The notes under the pieces were generated by a model. That model was not told where the DNA came from. It saw only the letters and a program-made list of their open reading frames with translations, and made no database searches. The position numbers and the translations under genes were made by a program. From Cliona cf. orientalis (taxonomy: Eukaryota; Porifera; Demospongiae; Clionaida; Clionaidae): a stretch of 64,000 nt of DNA. Positions 47,085 through 57,135 of this stretch are shown in pieces (position 1 is the stretch's first letter; each line of letters starts with the position of its first letter). The stretch is taken from contig OZ005694.1 in assembly GCA_963930775.1 (NCBI GenBank), positions 6,069,054 through 6,133,053 on the forward strand, in the 5' to 3' direction.

Positions 47085-47900
47085 TTAATTAATCGTGTTA
47101 ACATCCACAGTGATGAGGTCAAAGGTCAGTTCCTCTTCATCATAATCCTCCTGAATAAAGTACCAAGTATTCAACAAAGTAATTTTGTCTCAGTAATTTG
47201 ATGTACTTAGCAATGTAGCTAATTACTACGTATACAGGTTAGACTGTACACACCTATATTATCTATAGCTACTTAGCCACGCAGAGCTCTTCAAGATTAA
47301 CTTGACATATTCAATGTCACATTAAATAATCGCTGATAAGGTAGCTAACTTACATGATTGACGTGAGCTGGGCAGACCAAATCTGCTTCGCCTCCAAACG
47401 CTGACATTCTGAGGTACCACTTATTTCCATTGCTGTCGGTTGTAAAGAGCTTGATTCCAGTCACTGAGTCACCACCTGGCGTGCGCTCAGCTACCCATAC
47501 AGTAGCTGTGCTGCTTGTAGGAATGGCCTGATGACACACTTCAGAGCCTCCAGTTGCTGGCTGTAGTTTATCAGTTTGGTTGTTGTATCTCTCAATGTGA
47601 TACTGGTCATTAGTCCCTAGCACCTTTGCATGGAAATTGTCTGCAAATATAGTACCGTAGCTCAATAACCAATAACATTTAAAATTGCATGCACAGGCCT
47701 AGGTGCACACCCTACATTGTAGGCGGTTGCATGCATTCATGGAGAGGGACAGGAAAACATAAAGTAGAGGTAGGCAGCTAGCTAGCTACTGCATGAGACT
47801 TACTTGCACTATTTGTGGTGTCATGTGTGGAGACTTCTGAGCCACTCCAGGTCAGCACTTCTTTGTTGGAAATGTTCTGAATGACAAGGATGTGAGACAT
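47085..47900 (-). CDS. Small three-exon gene S1 (family of unknown function)
   Basis: Exons, in order of reading, 47900-47804, 47640-47354 and 47150-47085; GT-AG introns in phases 1 and 0; 149 residues. The protein starts MSHILVIQNISN, has no signal peptide or membrane segment, and is probably beta-rich and cytosolic. Conserved blocks are LTWSGS, AKVLGTNDQY, IERYNNQ, QPATGGSEVCHQAIP, TVWVAE, PGGDSVTGIKL and NKWYLR, with an acidic tail DYDEEELTFDLI. I do not recognise the fold. It is paired head to head with S2 across 776 bases, and the two proteins are diverged paralogues. Confidence 0.75.
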
Positions 47901-47992
47901 CGTGAAAACTTCTGAATGCTTGAGTTGATATCGACTTAAATTTCTTCTTGCGTTGAGCTTACTGATGATACTCACACTGACAAAAACTCCCA

Positions 47993-48000
47993 CTTTTATG
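47993..48000 (-). promoter_or_regulatory. TATA-like box of S1
   Basis: Reads CATAAAAG on the minus strand, 93 bases before the ATG. The matching box of S3 is a full TATAAAAG. Confidence 0.5.
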
Positions 48001-48581
48001 CCAACCACTTGGTATCCAAAAAGGATTTTAATTTCCTTGATTACATGAAGTATCAAAGCAATTGCAAGGTGTGAATTATCCTACTCAAACTTCTATTGAA
48101 TGTATACAGATTTTTTTTTCATCTGCACACTTGCATCCTGACATGCAGAGTGTGAATTGGACATCTGTATGTAGGTATTTCCTTTCGTGGGTTCGCTTCA
48201 CTATGATCCAAGACTTCCTAACATGCAGGAATAGGAAGTGCATGTATACCAATGTGACAAAAGCTGTATACTGCGTTATATATACATTGTTCAGTGGTAT
48301 TCCTATCTTAAGGCACCCAATGATGTAGCTATAATCACAAAAGAGCCAAAAAAATCCCTGGAAACTTAGTTTGCCTTGCATGCATCTTATACAACTGTGC
48401 CACTGGAAGGAGGTTCAATGATTTGTGTAGTCCCAGCCTCATGAACTTTATTCATGACTGCTACCAATTTCCTTGCATGTTCCTACAGGATTAATCCAGT
48501 CAGCTACATACAGGAAGGTTAATAGTATGCATTAGGTGTCAAAAAGGATGGGATCAGTGTTAACTTGAGATAGAATTAATC

Positions 48582-48589
48582 TATAAAAG
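48582..48589 (+). promoter_or_regulatory. TATA box of S2
   Basis: TATAAAAG, 88 bases before the ATG. It is conserved at the same place before S4. Confidence 0.6.
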
Positions 48590-48676
48590 CAAGCAAGGTT
48601 AACATTATCATCAGTCAAAGCACAACAAGAACCAAAGAAGATAAGATAGCTACTTTTGCCGCATCGATCACTCATC

Positions 48677-49511
48677 ATGTCTCACATCCTTATCATCCGG
48701 AACATTATCAATAATGAGATCCTCACCTGGAAAGGATCTGTCACCACTCACGGACCAGATAACCGCACTGATGCTGGTGAGTTCAGTGTCTAGCTTATAC
48801 CCTCTCCAAACTCCAGACAGCCTAGCTGATATTATAGCTAGCTCGAAATGGGTAGCTTTACTTTTAATTATATAGCCAAGATAACGATATTATAAAAGTA
48901 TAGTGTAACAGTCTTGTGTCACTGAATGAATTCAGCATCATGCACAGAAATAATACTTATTATATTATAGCTCTGTGCATCCACCTATAGTGTAGCTAGT
49001 ACACTGACACAACTTTAAACCTATTCTTTGCAGATAACTTCTATGCAAAGGTGCTAGGAACTAATGATCATTATTACATTGAGAGATATAGCAACCAAGC
49101 TGATAGACTACAGCCAGCAACTGGAGGCTCTGAAGTGTGTCACCAGGCCATTCCCACAAGCAGCACAGCTACCGTATGGGTAGCTGAGCACGTGCCAGGC
49201 GGTGACTCAGTGACTGGAATCAAGCTGTATACAATGAGCAATGGAAATAAATGGTACCTCAGAGTACCAGGTGATATTGATCAACAACCAGACTTAGTCT
49301 GTTCAGATCATATTAACCACGTAAGTATCTCAGTAATAAACAACAATACTAGCAAGCAATGCCAGGCCAATCGATGCACTGCACTGATAGCGATAGCTAA
49401 TAAAAATTAATGTTATTATTATTATTCTCTCTCTTCTTTGTTCAGGATGACTACGATGAAGAGGAACTAATGTTCGACCTCATCTCTGTGGCTGTCAACA
49501 ACATTAGCTAA
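48677..49511 (+). CDS. Small three-exon gene S2
   Basis: Exons 48677-48776, 49034-49320 and 49446-49511; 150 residues. The exon lengths (100, 287, 66) match S4, and the last two match S1 and S3. The protein starts MSHILIIRNI and shares AKVLGTND, QPATGGSEVCHQAIP, VTGIKLY and NKWYLR with S1, with tail DDYDEEELMFDLISVAVNN. No known domain is recognised. It differs from S1 mainly in the first 35 residues and in the region before the last intron, so the divergent partners form two subtypes. Confidence 0.75.
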
Positions 49512-50744
49512 TAATTCATATGCAGTCATGAGATTTAAGCTCTACTTGCAGTATAATTATTATGTCATTATCAATAATATTATGGCCTTATCAAGATCAT
49601 CAAATTGTTATTATTATTCACTGAGTCAGATACATTATTATTATTCAATTTTTTTCTCACAGCAACTATATCATAATTCTTTGCAAGATGGAAATATTTA
49701 ACAACATATCTACAACCTTAAGCATTTTGCCATTACTACTGCGATAATTATGACATTGTGTAATGCTTGCCAATCTCGTCTACAGATCACGCCCATAACC
49801 TCTAAGTTCCTGCATGCATGGGCTTTGCAATACGCATGCGCATGCTCAATAACAGCCATGCACGGAGAATAAAGGAGCTTTATCATGATAGGTGTGGATA
49901 CAAAACCTCCGAGTAATTGGTATCCGCCATGCAGCTTAGTACTTGACATGTATAATCAGAGTTTCATCTAGTGATAAAAATTTGGGGTGGAAGTGCGATA
50001 AATGAGTAGGTGCATTTAGCACACTGGAACGTATTTTTGGATAATGCCCCCACGTAATTTTGATCAAAAACGATTTTATTTGGTTAATTTAATTAAAGTC
50101 AATTTCTTGGGGGGGAAGCTAGGAAGTTTGGAGGGGAAGGCTCCCCCTGTCCCCCCACTTGATGAAACCCTGATAATAGCTAATTAATTGTCATCAGTAT
50201 TGTGGATGTGGCAACCAAAATGTGTGTCATGAACATGATGCAAAATATTGAAAATAAATTACTTCTTGCCATAGCGTGGATAACAACGAGGTCTACGCCA
50301 ACTGCAGCCACAAAATTAATCAAGGTGCAATTTTGTAATGATGATAATAGTAGCCACAAGATCATGTATACTACTGTCCGGAATGTTCTGGCCTGGGCCA
50401 CCTGCTGGCCGTGGCTTTGTGGATGATGTCATGACCTATTGTGTCATAATTGATGTACTGCTACAAGGTACCTATTGCAATCACAAAGCACAGCGACATC
50501 ATTTCCGCTACAGGCATAATAATAATATTATTATTATGATATGCCATACTATGGCATTCCCTTCCTTAACAACTGAGCAAGTGCAATGCATAATAATAAT
50601 GTTGCCGTGCCATGCATGTGGCCATGCAGGAGCCTTGCATGTGTGTCACAGTACTAGTATAGCTACTGGAAACGTACGCTATTCAGTTCATAGCAGTAAT
50701 TAAGTTAAAACATCACAAGCATTGTAATTGTCAAAATAATTATT
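49512..50744. other. Intergenic, 3' flank of S2
   Basis: Matches 58065-59330 downstream of S4. It includes the block with CCACCTGCTGGCCGTGGCTT that recurs at about 46580, 50400, 58985 and 63740. No gene is seen. It ends at the Ty3 target duplication ATGGT. Confidence 0.55.
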
Positions 50745-50749
50745 ATGGT

Positions 50750-50901
50750 TGTAAGGAAATGAACTCTATATGAACTGGGACTCATGAACTATTGACTATT
50801 AATTTACTCTCTATTTATCAGTTGTTGTGTTCACTGACGTGATATTGAAGTGTATTCATGTGATTGTGTAATGATTCTCATAAAAGAATTGATATCGTAC
50901 A
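50750..50901 (+). repeat. 5' LTR
   Basis: 152 bp, TGTAAGGAAATG to ATCGTACA. It is identical to the 3' LTR except for four extra bases (TGAC) in TTCACTGACGTGAT, where the 3' LTR has TTCACGTGAT. Confidence 0.92.
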
Positions 50902-50916
50902 TGGCGCTGCGAACAG
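50902..50916 (+). other. Primer-binding site
   Basis: TGGCGCTGCGAACAG starts directly at the LTR border. TGG is the complement of a tRNA CCA end. The tRNA is not assigned. Confidence 0.6.
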
Positions 50917-50935
50917 TCAGTTCCTGAGAAACACC

Positions 50936-53900
50936 ATGCCGTACACTTTCCGCCAAGGAGATCTACCTAAGCTAGACCTACAAGTGGACAGAGGGTCCGA
51001 CTTCAAAGCGTGGAAGGCTCAATGGCGGGCCTACTACAGCTTATCCGGCCTCTCGGAAGAAACCGACGCTACACAAGTCCAAGCACTCACACTCTGCTTC
51101 TCCCGCGAGACCATCCCCATAGTGGACAACCTCGGACTCAGCGATGAACAACGAGGCAAAGTCGACAGTATCATAGCAGCTATTGAAAGGTATGTGCAAG
51201 GTCCGCAAATCAATGAAACAGTCGAACGCAGGAACTTTAGGAAACGGGTGCAACAACAGGGAGAGCCGTTTGACGACTTCTTAGTAGCCCTCCGAGAATT
51301 GGCAAAAACGTGTAACTTTTGCACGGACAACTGCCAACAACGAAGCATCCGCGACCAGATTATCGAAGGCATCCTAGACGGTGAGACTAAAGAAGACCTT
51401 CTACGAATCAAGGATCTCACCCTCGACGCAGCTATAGAAAAGTGCCGTGCACACGAAGCAGCACGACACCAGCGAGTCCAGATCACCAGCAACCCCAGTG
51501 CCTCTATTCAAGCAATCAGGCGCCCGGGGCCGAACACCGGCCTATCATCATCATCACCAACAACAACCTGCCCGGGGTGCGGATCCTCATTCCACCCTGG
51601 GGGCCGCAAAACATGCCCAGCATTCAGGGTAGTGTGCCACTACTGCAACAAAGTGGGCCATTTCGCCAAGGTATGCAAATCTCGCCAAGCGCAAACACCC
51701 ATCCCACACCCTGGAAAAAACCCTCAGGACCCACGATCAAACCTCATCCGAATCGAAGCAGCCAAGCCATCGAGCACCCGATCACCCTGGATACTCAGCA
51801 ACAACATCACAGATCCAGCCCCAACTATCAACGTTCACGTATCAGCGCTCAACGGCAGTGCCACAACGACGGCCTTGCCCGACTCCGGAGCAGACATATC
51901 AGTCGCAGGCCCAGACACCGTCACAATGCTAGGGGACCACTGCAACAACTTGCTACCATCAGATATGGTACCCAGGGGAGTCACGGGTCACTGGATGACT
52001 CCAATTGGCCAACTACCCGTGACAATCACACTCGGCACAGTTACTTACAGAGACACCCTACACATCTACCCTGCAGTTAAAGGTGTTCTACTCTCGTGGA
52101 AGACATCCAAAGCACTAAGAGTCCTCCCTCCCAATTACCCATCACCTCTCAGCAGCCCGGGCACACCTTCAATATCAGTCACAACAATCTCAACAGAAAG
52201 CACCAGCCCCATGCTGGATCCCGCCAAAGAGTTCCCAACCGTATTCGACGGTAACATCAAACAAATGGACGGCGAAAAATTTCACATCACACTCACTGAA
52301 GGAGCTAAGCCGTTTTGCATCAAAACGCCACGCACGGTCCCGTTCGCATACAGAGACAAGCTGAAAGCTGAACTTGAGATCCTCGAAACCCAAGGCATCA
52401 TCGCCCCTGTCACATATCCAACAGAATGGTGTGCCCCTATCGTGGTGACACCCAAAAAGGACTCTGACAACATCCGAATGTGCGTGGACCTATCGCACCT
52501 GAACAAATATGTGAAACGTGAGCGTTACCAGTCCCCAACACCTTCACAAGCAGTCGCCGACATCGCAACCGAAAACGCCACCATCTTCACGAAGTTAGAC
52601 GCTATGAAGGGATACCACCAGTGTCCCCTCGATGAGGCTAGTCAAGACCTCACCACATTCCTCACCCCATTCGGACGCTTCAAGTACCTCAGAGCCCCCT
52701 ACGGCATTTCGTCGATATCGGAACACTATAACCGACGAATGGACGAGGCGTTCAAGGGGCTTCCAGGATACCGACGAATAGTGGACGACATCGTGATCTA
52801 CGACAATGACCCCACCAAGCACACCGACCACGTGCGCTTATTCCTCCAATGGTGCAAAGAACAAAAGATCACCCTTAACACCTCCAAGTGGGTATTCGGC
52901 CAATCCACAGTCTCATTTGCTGGATTCCTCCTCTCCAAAGATGGCTACCAGATCGACCCTGCCATTACAAAAGCTATCACTAATTTCCCCACCCCGTCCA
53001 GCCGTACTGCTTTGCGGTCCTTCATAGGACTAGTAAACCAGCTCTCATCCAGCACTAGCACCATCGCCCACCTACTATCACCGTTCAGACCCTTACTCAG
53101 TACTAAGAACGAGTTCACCTGGTCGGAAGAATTTCAATCTGCATTCGAGGAAATCAAGAACTCGATCACATCTACACCAGTCGTGTCCTACTTCGACCTC
53201 ACCAAACCCACGCGATTGTGCACAGATGCCAGCCTCACCAAACCCACGCGATTGTGCACAGATGCCAGCAGACAGGGACTCGGCTTCGTACTCCAACAGA
53301 AGCATGACGAAACATGGCGCCTGGTACAAGCTGGGTCACGATTCCTCTCCGACACAGAGTCACGTTATGCCATCATCGAACTGGAGTTACTGGCGGTAAC
53401 ATGGGCGATATCCAAATGCAACATCTTCCTCGCCGGCCTACAACACTTCCATGTCATCACTGACCATCATCCGCTCGTACCCATCCTCAACAGCCACCGC
53501 CTTGACGAAATCGAGAATCCAAGATTGCAGCGGATGAAAGCTAAGCTTATGGGATACAACTTCACAACCGAGTGGCTCAAAGGATCCCTAAACCAAGCTC
53601 CAGATGCTCTATCCCGCAATCCTACCAGCAACCCAGAGCCACATGAGACCCTAGCAGAATCTGACCTCGATCACAACCAGGCACCCACGGCAGCAGACAT
53701 TAGGGCAATCACAACGCCGCCAATCGACAACTTGCGATTACAAAACCTAAGGGACATCGCCAGTGACGACCCAGATTACCAAACACTGAAACAGTACATC
53801 ACCAATGGATTTCCAAACCAACACAAACAACTACCTGAATCATGCAGACCTTATTGGAGCATACGCACTCACCTGTCTGTAGAGGATGATCTCATTGTGT

Positions 53901-55063
53901 ACGGCTGCAGACTCTTGATACCTGCCAAGATGCGTAGAGCCGTACTGGCACTGTTGCATGACTCACACCAAGGGTTGGTAAGAACAAAACAGAGGGCTCA
54001 ACTTACCGTTTACTGGCCAAATATGTCACACGACATCGACAATGTGATCTCATCCTGTCAGATGTGCCAGGACCGTCTACCTTCACATCCTAAGGAACCG
54101 ATCGCTACGAAACCCCAACCGAACCGCCCATTCCAAGAGATTGCAGCTGACTTCTGCACTTATGCAGGTAACGAGTACCTCATCGTAGTGGATTGCCTGT
54201 CAGACTGGCCTGAGATTGTACCAATGTATCACAACACAACAGCCTCCCGCCTCACCTCAGCACTTAGAGCAATTTTCTGCCGCACGGGGGTGCCAGACAC
54301 AGTCTGGTCTGATCAAGGACCACAATTTACGTCTAAAATCTTCCAGGACTTCGCCACGCAGTGGGGTTTCCAACACGCCACATCGTCACCTGGATACCCA
54401 CAAAGTAACGGGAAGGCAGAAGCCACCGTTAAGTCCATGAAGAAGCTCCTACAGGCTGCATGGACTGGGAGACACTTAGACGAGGACAAACTTACCCGCG
54501 GACTCCTTCAGTATCGAAACACGCCTTCTAGAAAGGACGGAAAGTCCCCTGCTCAGAAGCTCTATGGAAAACCTATCCAAGACACTCTACCGGCTCACAG
54601 ACGATCCTTTGCCGTCGAATGGCAACTACAGTCTGAGGACGCAGATAAAAAGCTAGAGGACACGAAGACAGCGGTGGAGCAGAGCTACAACCAACACGCC
54701 AGACCACTCCCCGATATCAATGTTGGTACAAAGGTTGCAATCCAAGACCAGTGCACCAAACGATGGGACATCTATGGTACTGTTACCGACATTGGACCCC
54801 ATCGCAGGTACTTTATCAAGACTCTAAGTGGGAGAGTGTTGGTTCGAAACCGCCGATTCCTACGGAAACGACTTCCTGTCTCCCTGGTTCCACATACCAG
54901 CTCTGGCGATCTCACCCCTCCGGCTCCCCTACCAAGCCCAATACTAACACCTGCTCCGAGGCGATCGTCTCGTGCACGAAAACCAACAAAACGTCTGATC
55001 GAAGAAATGACTACTTTTCAAGCAGTCAATAATACGGCTCCCAAAGGGGGGGAGGGGATGTAA
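50936..55063 (+). CDS. Ty3-type Gag-Pol polyprotein
   Basis: 1375 residues from the ATG at 50936, one uninterrupted frame with gag and pol fused. Order: capsid-like gag (about 1-190), a CCHC knuckle (CHYCNKVGHFAKVC, about 235-248), aspartic protease with DSGAD (about 316), reverse transcriptase with FTKLDAMKGYHQ and the catalytic box IVDDIVIY (about 612), RNase H from TDAS (about 760), HHCC integrase zinc finger (about 1010-1046) and the D,D-35-E core with WSDQ and KAE. The end overlaps the 3' LTR by 5 bases. RNase H contains an exact 36-base tandem duplication at its first catalytic Asp. All other motifs look competent. Confidence 0.92.
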   Translation: MPYTFRQGDLPKLDLQVDRGSDFKAWKAQWRAYYSLSGLSEETDATQVQALTLCFSRETIPIVDNLGLSDEQRGKVDSIIAAIERYVQGPQINETVERRNFRKRVQQQGEPFDDFLVALRELAKTCNFCTDNCQQRSIRDQIIEGILDGETKEDLLRIKDLTLDAAIEKCRAHEAARHQRVQITSNPSASIQAIRRPGPNTGLSSSSPTTTCPGCGSSFHPGGRKTCPAFRVVCHYCNKVGHFAKVCKSRQAQTPIPHPGKNPQDPRSNLIRIEAAKPSSTRSPWILSNNITDPAPTINVHVSALNGSATTTALPDSGADISVAGPDTVTMLGDHCNNLLPSDMVPRGVTGHWMTPIGQLPVTITLGTVTYRDTLHIYPAVKGVLLSWKTSKALRVLPPNYPSPLSSPGTPSISVTTISTESTSPMLDPAKEFPTVFDGNIKQMDGEKFHITLTEGAKPFCIKTPRTVPFAYRDKLKAELEILETQGIIAPVTYPTEWCAPIVVTPKKDSDNIRMCVDLSHLNKYVKRERYQSPTPSQAVADIATENATIFTKLDAMKGYHQCPLDEASQDLTTFLTPFGRFKYLRAPYGISSISEHYNRRMDEAFKGLPGYRRIVDDIVIYDNDPTKHTDHVRLFLQWCKEQKITLNTSKWVFGQSTVSFAGFLLSKDGYQIDPAITKAITNFPTPSSRTALRSFIGLVNQLSSSTSTIAHLLSPFRPLLSTKNEFTWSEEFQSAFEEIKNSITSTPVVSYFDLTKPTRLCTDASLTKPTRLCTDASRQGLGFVLQQKHDETWRLVQAGSRFLSDTESRYAIIELELLAVTWAISKCNIFLAGLQHFHVITDHHPLVPILNSHRLDEIENPRLQRMKAKLMGYNFTTEWLKGSLNQAPDALSRNPTSNPEPHETLAESDLDHNQAPTAADIRAITTPPIDNLRLQNLRDIASDDPDYQTLKQYITNGFPNQHKQLPESCRPYWSIRTHLSVEDDLIVYGCRLLIPAKMRRAVLALLHDSHQGLVRTKQRAQLTVYWPNMSHDIDNVISSCQMCQDRLPSHPKEPIATKPQPNRPFQEIAADFCTYAGNEYLIVVDCLSDWPEIVPMYHNTTASRLTSALRAIFCRTGVPDTVWSDQGPQFTSKIFQDFATQWGFQHATSSPGYPQSNGKAEATVKSMKKLLQAAWTGRHLDEDKLTRGLLQYRNTPSRKDGKSPAQKLYGKPIQDTLPAHRRSFAVEWQLQSEDADKKLEDTKTAVEQSYNQHARPLPDINVGTKVAIQDQCTKRWDIYGTVTDIGPHRRYFIKTLSGRVLVRNRRFLRKRLPVSLVPHTSSGDLTPPAPLPSPILTPAPRRSSRARKPTKRLIEEMTTFQAVNNTAPKGGEGM
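53197..53268 (+). repeat. 36-bp exact tandem duplication inside RNase H
   Basis: Two back-to-back copies of the 36 bases encoding LTKPTRLCTDAS. The frame is kept, so the protein carries the first RNase H active-site block twice. Confidence 0.85.
55042..55058 (+). other. Polypurine tract
   Basis: AAAGGGGGGGAGGGGA lies directly before the 3' LTR, the expected plus-strand primer of LTR elements. It is also the last codons of pol. Confidence 0.8.
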
Positions 55064-55206
55064 GGAAATGAACTCTATATGAACTGGGACTCATGAACTA
55101 TTGACTATTAATTTACTCTCTATTTATCAGTTGTTGTGTTCACGTGATATTGAAGTGTATTCATGTGATTGTGTAATGATTCTCATAAAAGAATTGATAT
55201 CGTACA
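55059..55206 (+). repeat. 3' LTR
   Basis: 148 bp, otherwise identical to the 5' LTR; followed directly by ATGGT. Confidence 0.92.
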
Positions 55207-55331
55207 ATGGTCATGGTTGATAAGTTGGTATAATAACACAGCTGATGAATCTTGATAATGGTATTTAATTAATTTCTGCTTTGCTGAAGTGATCATAGAT
55301 TGGAAGGACTTGAAAATAAATATTGGTAGAG

Positions 55332-56338
55332 TTAGTTAATCGTGTTAACATCCACAGCGATGAGGTCAAAGGTCAGCTCCTCTTCATCATAATCCTCCTG
55401 GATAAATTATTACAGAGTAATTTGATTGGAGTATTACATAACTGAAACCCATTAAGTGCATGCTGGCGTCATGATTAGTGATGGAATAATATGTTCACAA
55501 TTTGTTTGGTGTTTGTTCGGTCACATGGCATTAAAAGGTAGCTATGGTAATGATAACAAATAGTCTGGGATAATTGTATGCATCAAGATCTCTGATGCAA
55601 CTTATTATAATAGTTTTACAGCTTAATTAATTTTGATGTACTACAGCAATGTAGCTAAACACTACCTACAGGTTAGACTGTACACACCTATATCTATAGC
55701 TACTTAGCCACACAGAGCTCTTCAAGATTAACTTAATATTAGCAGCTTAAATTCAATATCACATTAAATAATCGCTGATTATGTAGCTAACTTACATGAT
55801 TGACGTGAGCTGGGCAGACCAAATCTGCTTCACCTCCAAACGCTGACATTCTGAGGTACCACTTATTTTCATTGCTGTCGGTTGTAAAGAGTTTGATTCC
55901 AGTCACTGAGTCACCACCTGGCGTGCGCTCGGCTTCCCATACAGTAGCTGTGCTGCTTGTGGGAATGGCCTGGTGACACACTCCAGAGCCTCCAGTTGCT
56001 AGCTGTAGTTTATCAGTTTGATTGTTGTATCTCTCAATGTGATACTGGTCATTAGTGCCTAGCACCTTTGCATGGAAATTATCTGCAAATAATAATAATA
56101 CCGTAGCTCAACAGTCAATAACATTTAAAACTGTATGCACAGGGTGCACACCCTACGTTGTACAATGTAGGCGGTTGCATGCATTCATGATGGAGAGGGA
56201 GGTAGAGGTAGGCAGCTGGCTAGCTACTGCATGAGACTTACTTGCACTGTTTGTGGTGTCATGTGTGGAGACTTCTGAGCCACTCCAGGTCAGCAATTCT
56301 TTGTTGGAAATGTTCTGAATGACAAGGATGTGAGACAT
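55332..56338 (-). CDS. Small three-exon gene S3
   Basis: Exons, in order of reading, 56338-56242, 56082-55796 and 55397-55332; 149 residues. Close copy of S1: same exon lengths and phases, MSHILVIQNISN start, AKVLGTNDQY, VTGIKLF, NKWYLRM and tail EDYDEEEL. It differs from S1 at several residues (for example WEAE for WVAE). The intron between exons 2 and 3 is about 0.4 kb, larger than in S1. It is divergent to S4. Function unknown. Confidence 0.75.
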
Positions 56339-56428
56339 TGTGAAAATCTCAATGCTAGATTTGATATCGACTTAAATTTCTTCTTGCGTTGAGCTTACTG
56401 ATGATACTCACACTGACAAAAACTCCCA

Positions 56429-56436
56429 CTTTTATA
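56429..56436 (-). promoter_or_regulatory. TATA box of S3
   Basis: TATAAAAG on the minus strand, 91 bases before the ATG. Confidence 0.55.
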
Positions 56437-57021
56437 CCAACCACTTGGTATCCAAAAATGATTTCAATTTCCTTGATTACATGAAGTATATATATTATAT
56501 CATAGCAATTGAAAGGAGAAAATTATTCTACTCAAACTTCTATTGCATATAGCAGATTTTTTTTGTCATCTGCACTCTTGCATCCTGATTGACATGCAGA
56601 ATGTGAATTGGACTTCTGTAGGTATTTCCTTTTGTGGGTTCGCTTCACTATGATCAAAGGCATCCAAACAGGAATAGGAAGTGTATACCAATGTGACAAA
56701 AGCTGTGTATTGCGTAATACATTGTTCAGTGGCATTCCTGTCTTTATGGCACCCAATGATGTAGCCATAACCGTGACAAAAGAAACAAAAAATTCCCTGG
56801 AATCTGTAAACTTAGTTTGCCTCGCATGCAGCTTATACAACTGCGCCACTGGAAGGAGGTTCAACGATTTGTGTAGTCCCAGCCTCATGAACTCTATTCA
56901 TGACTGCTACCAATTTCCTTGCATGTTCTTACAGGATTAATCCAGTTATATACAGGAAGATTGATGGTATGCATTAGCTGTCAAAGGATGGGAGCAGTGC
57001 TAACTTGAGATGGACTTAATC

Positions 57022-57029
57022 TATAAAAG
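57022..57029 (+). promoter_or_regulatory. TATA box of S4
   Basis: TATAAAAG, about 107 bases before the ATG, at the same place as in S2 apart from small insertions. Confidence 0.6.
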
Positions 57030-57135
57030 TGAGCAAGGTTAATGTTAGCTATCATCAGTCAAAGCACAACAAGAATCAAAGAAAGAAAGGAAGAAATTAT
57101 TATAATAGCTACTTTTGCCACATCGATCACTCATC

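Larger units (their letters stand above)
47901..48676. promoter_or_regulatory. Bidirectional promoter region S1/S2
   Basis: 776 bases with a TATA-like box facing each gene at about the same distance from the start codons. It is alignable over most of its length to 56339-57135 of the second pair, including the middle. No other gene is seen. Confidence 0.6.
50750..55206 (+). mobile_element. Complete Ty3-type LTR retrotransposon
   Basis: 4457 bp from 5' LTR TGTAAGG to 3' LTR end CGTACA, flanked by ATGGT (50745-50749 and 55207-55211). The paralogous flank at about 59313 reads attatggtcatggttgat with one ATGGT, which is the empty site. Order is LTR, primer-binding site, one gag-pol frame, polypurine tract, LTR. 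No envelope-like frame follows. The two LTRs differ only by one 4-base indel, so the insertion is very recent and the element may still be mobile. Confidence 0.92.
56339..57135. promoter_or_regulatory. Bidirectional promoter region S3/S4
   Basis: 797 bases, homologous throughout to 47901-48676. Both TATA boxes are kept, and TAGC is inserted at 57046 relative to the first pair. Confidence 0.6.

Noticed and set aside
50936-55063. Endogenous retrovirus
   Set aside because: No envelope frame after pol. Fused gag-pol and short LTRs fit a plain Ty3-type retrotransposon.
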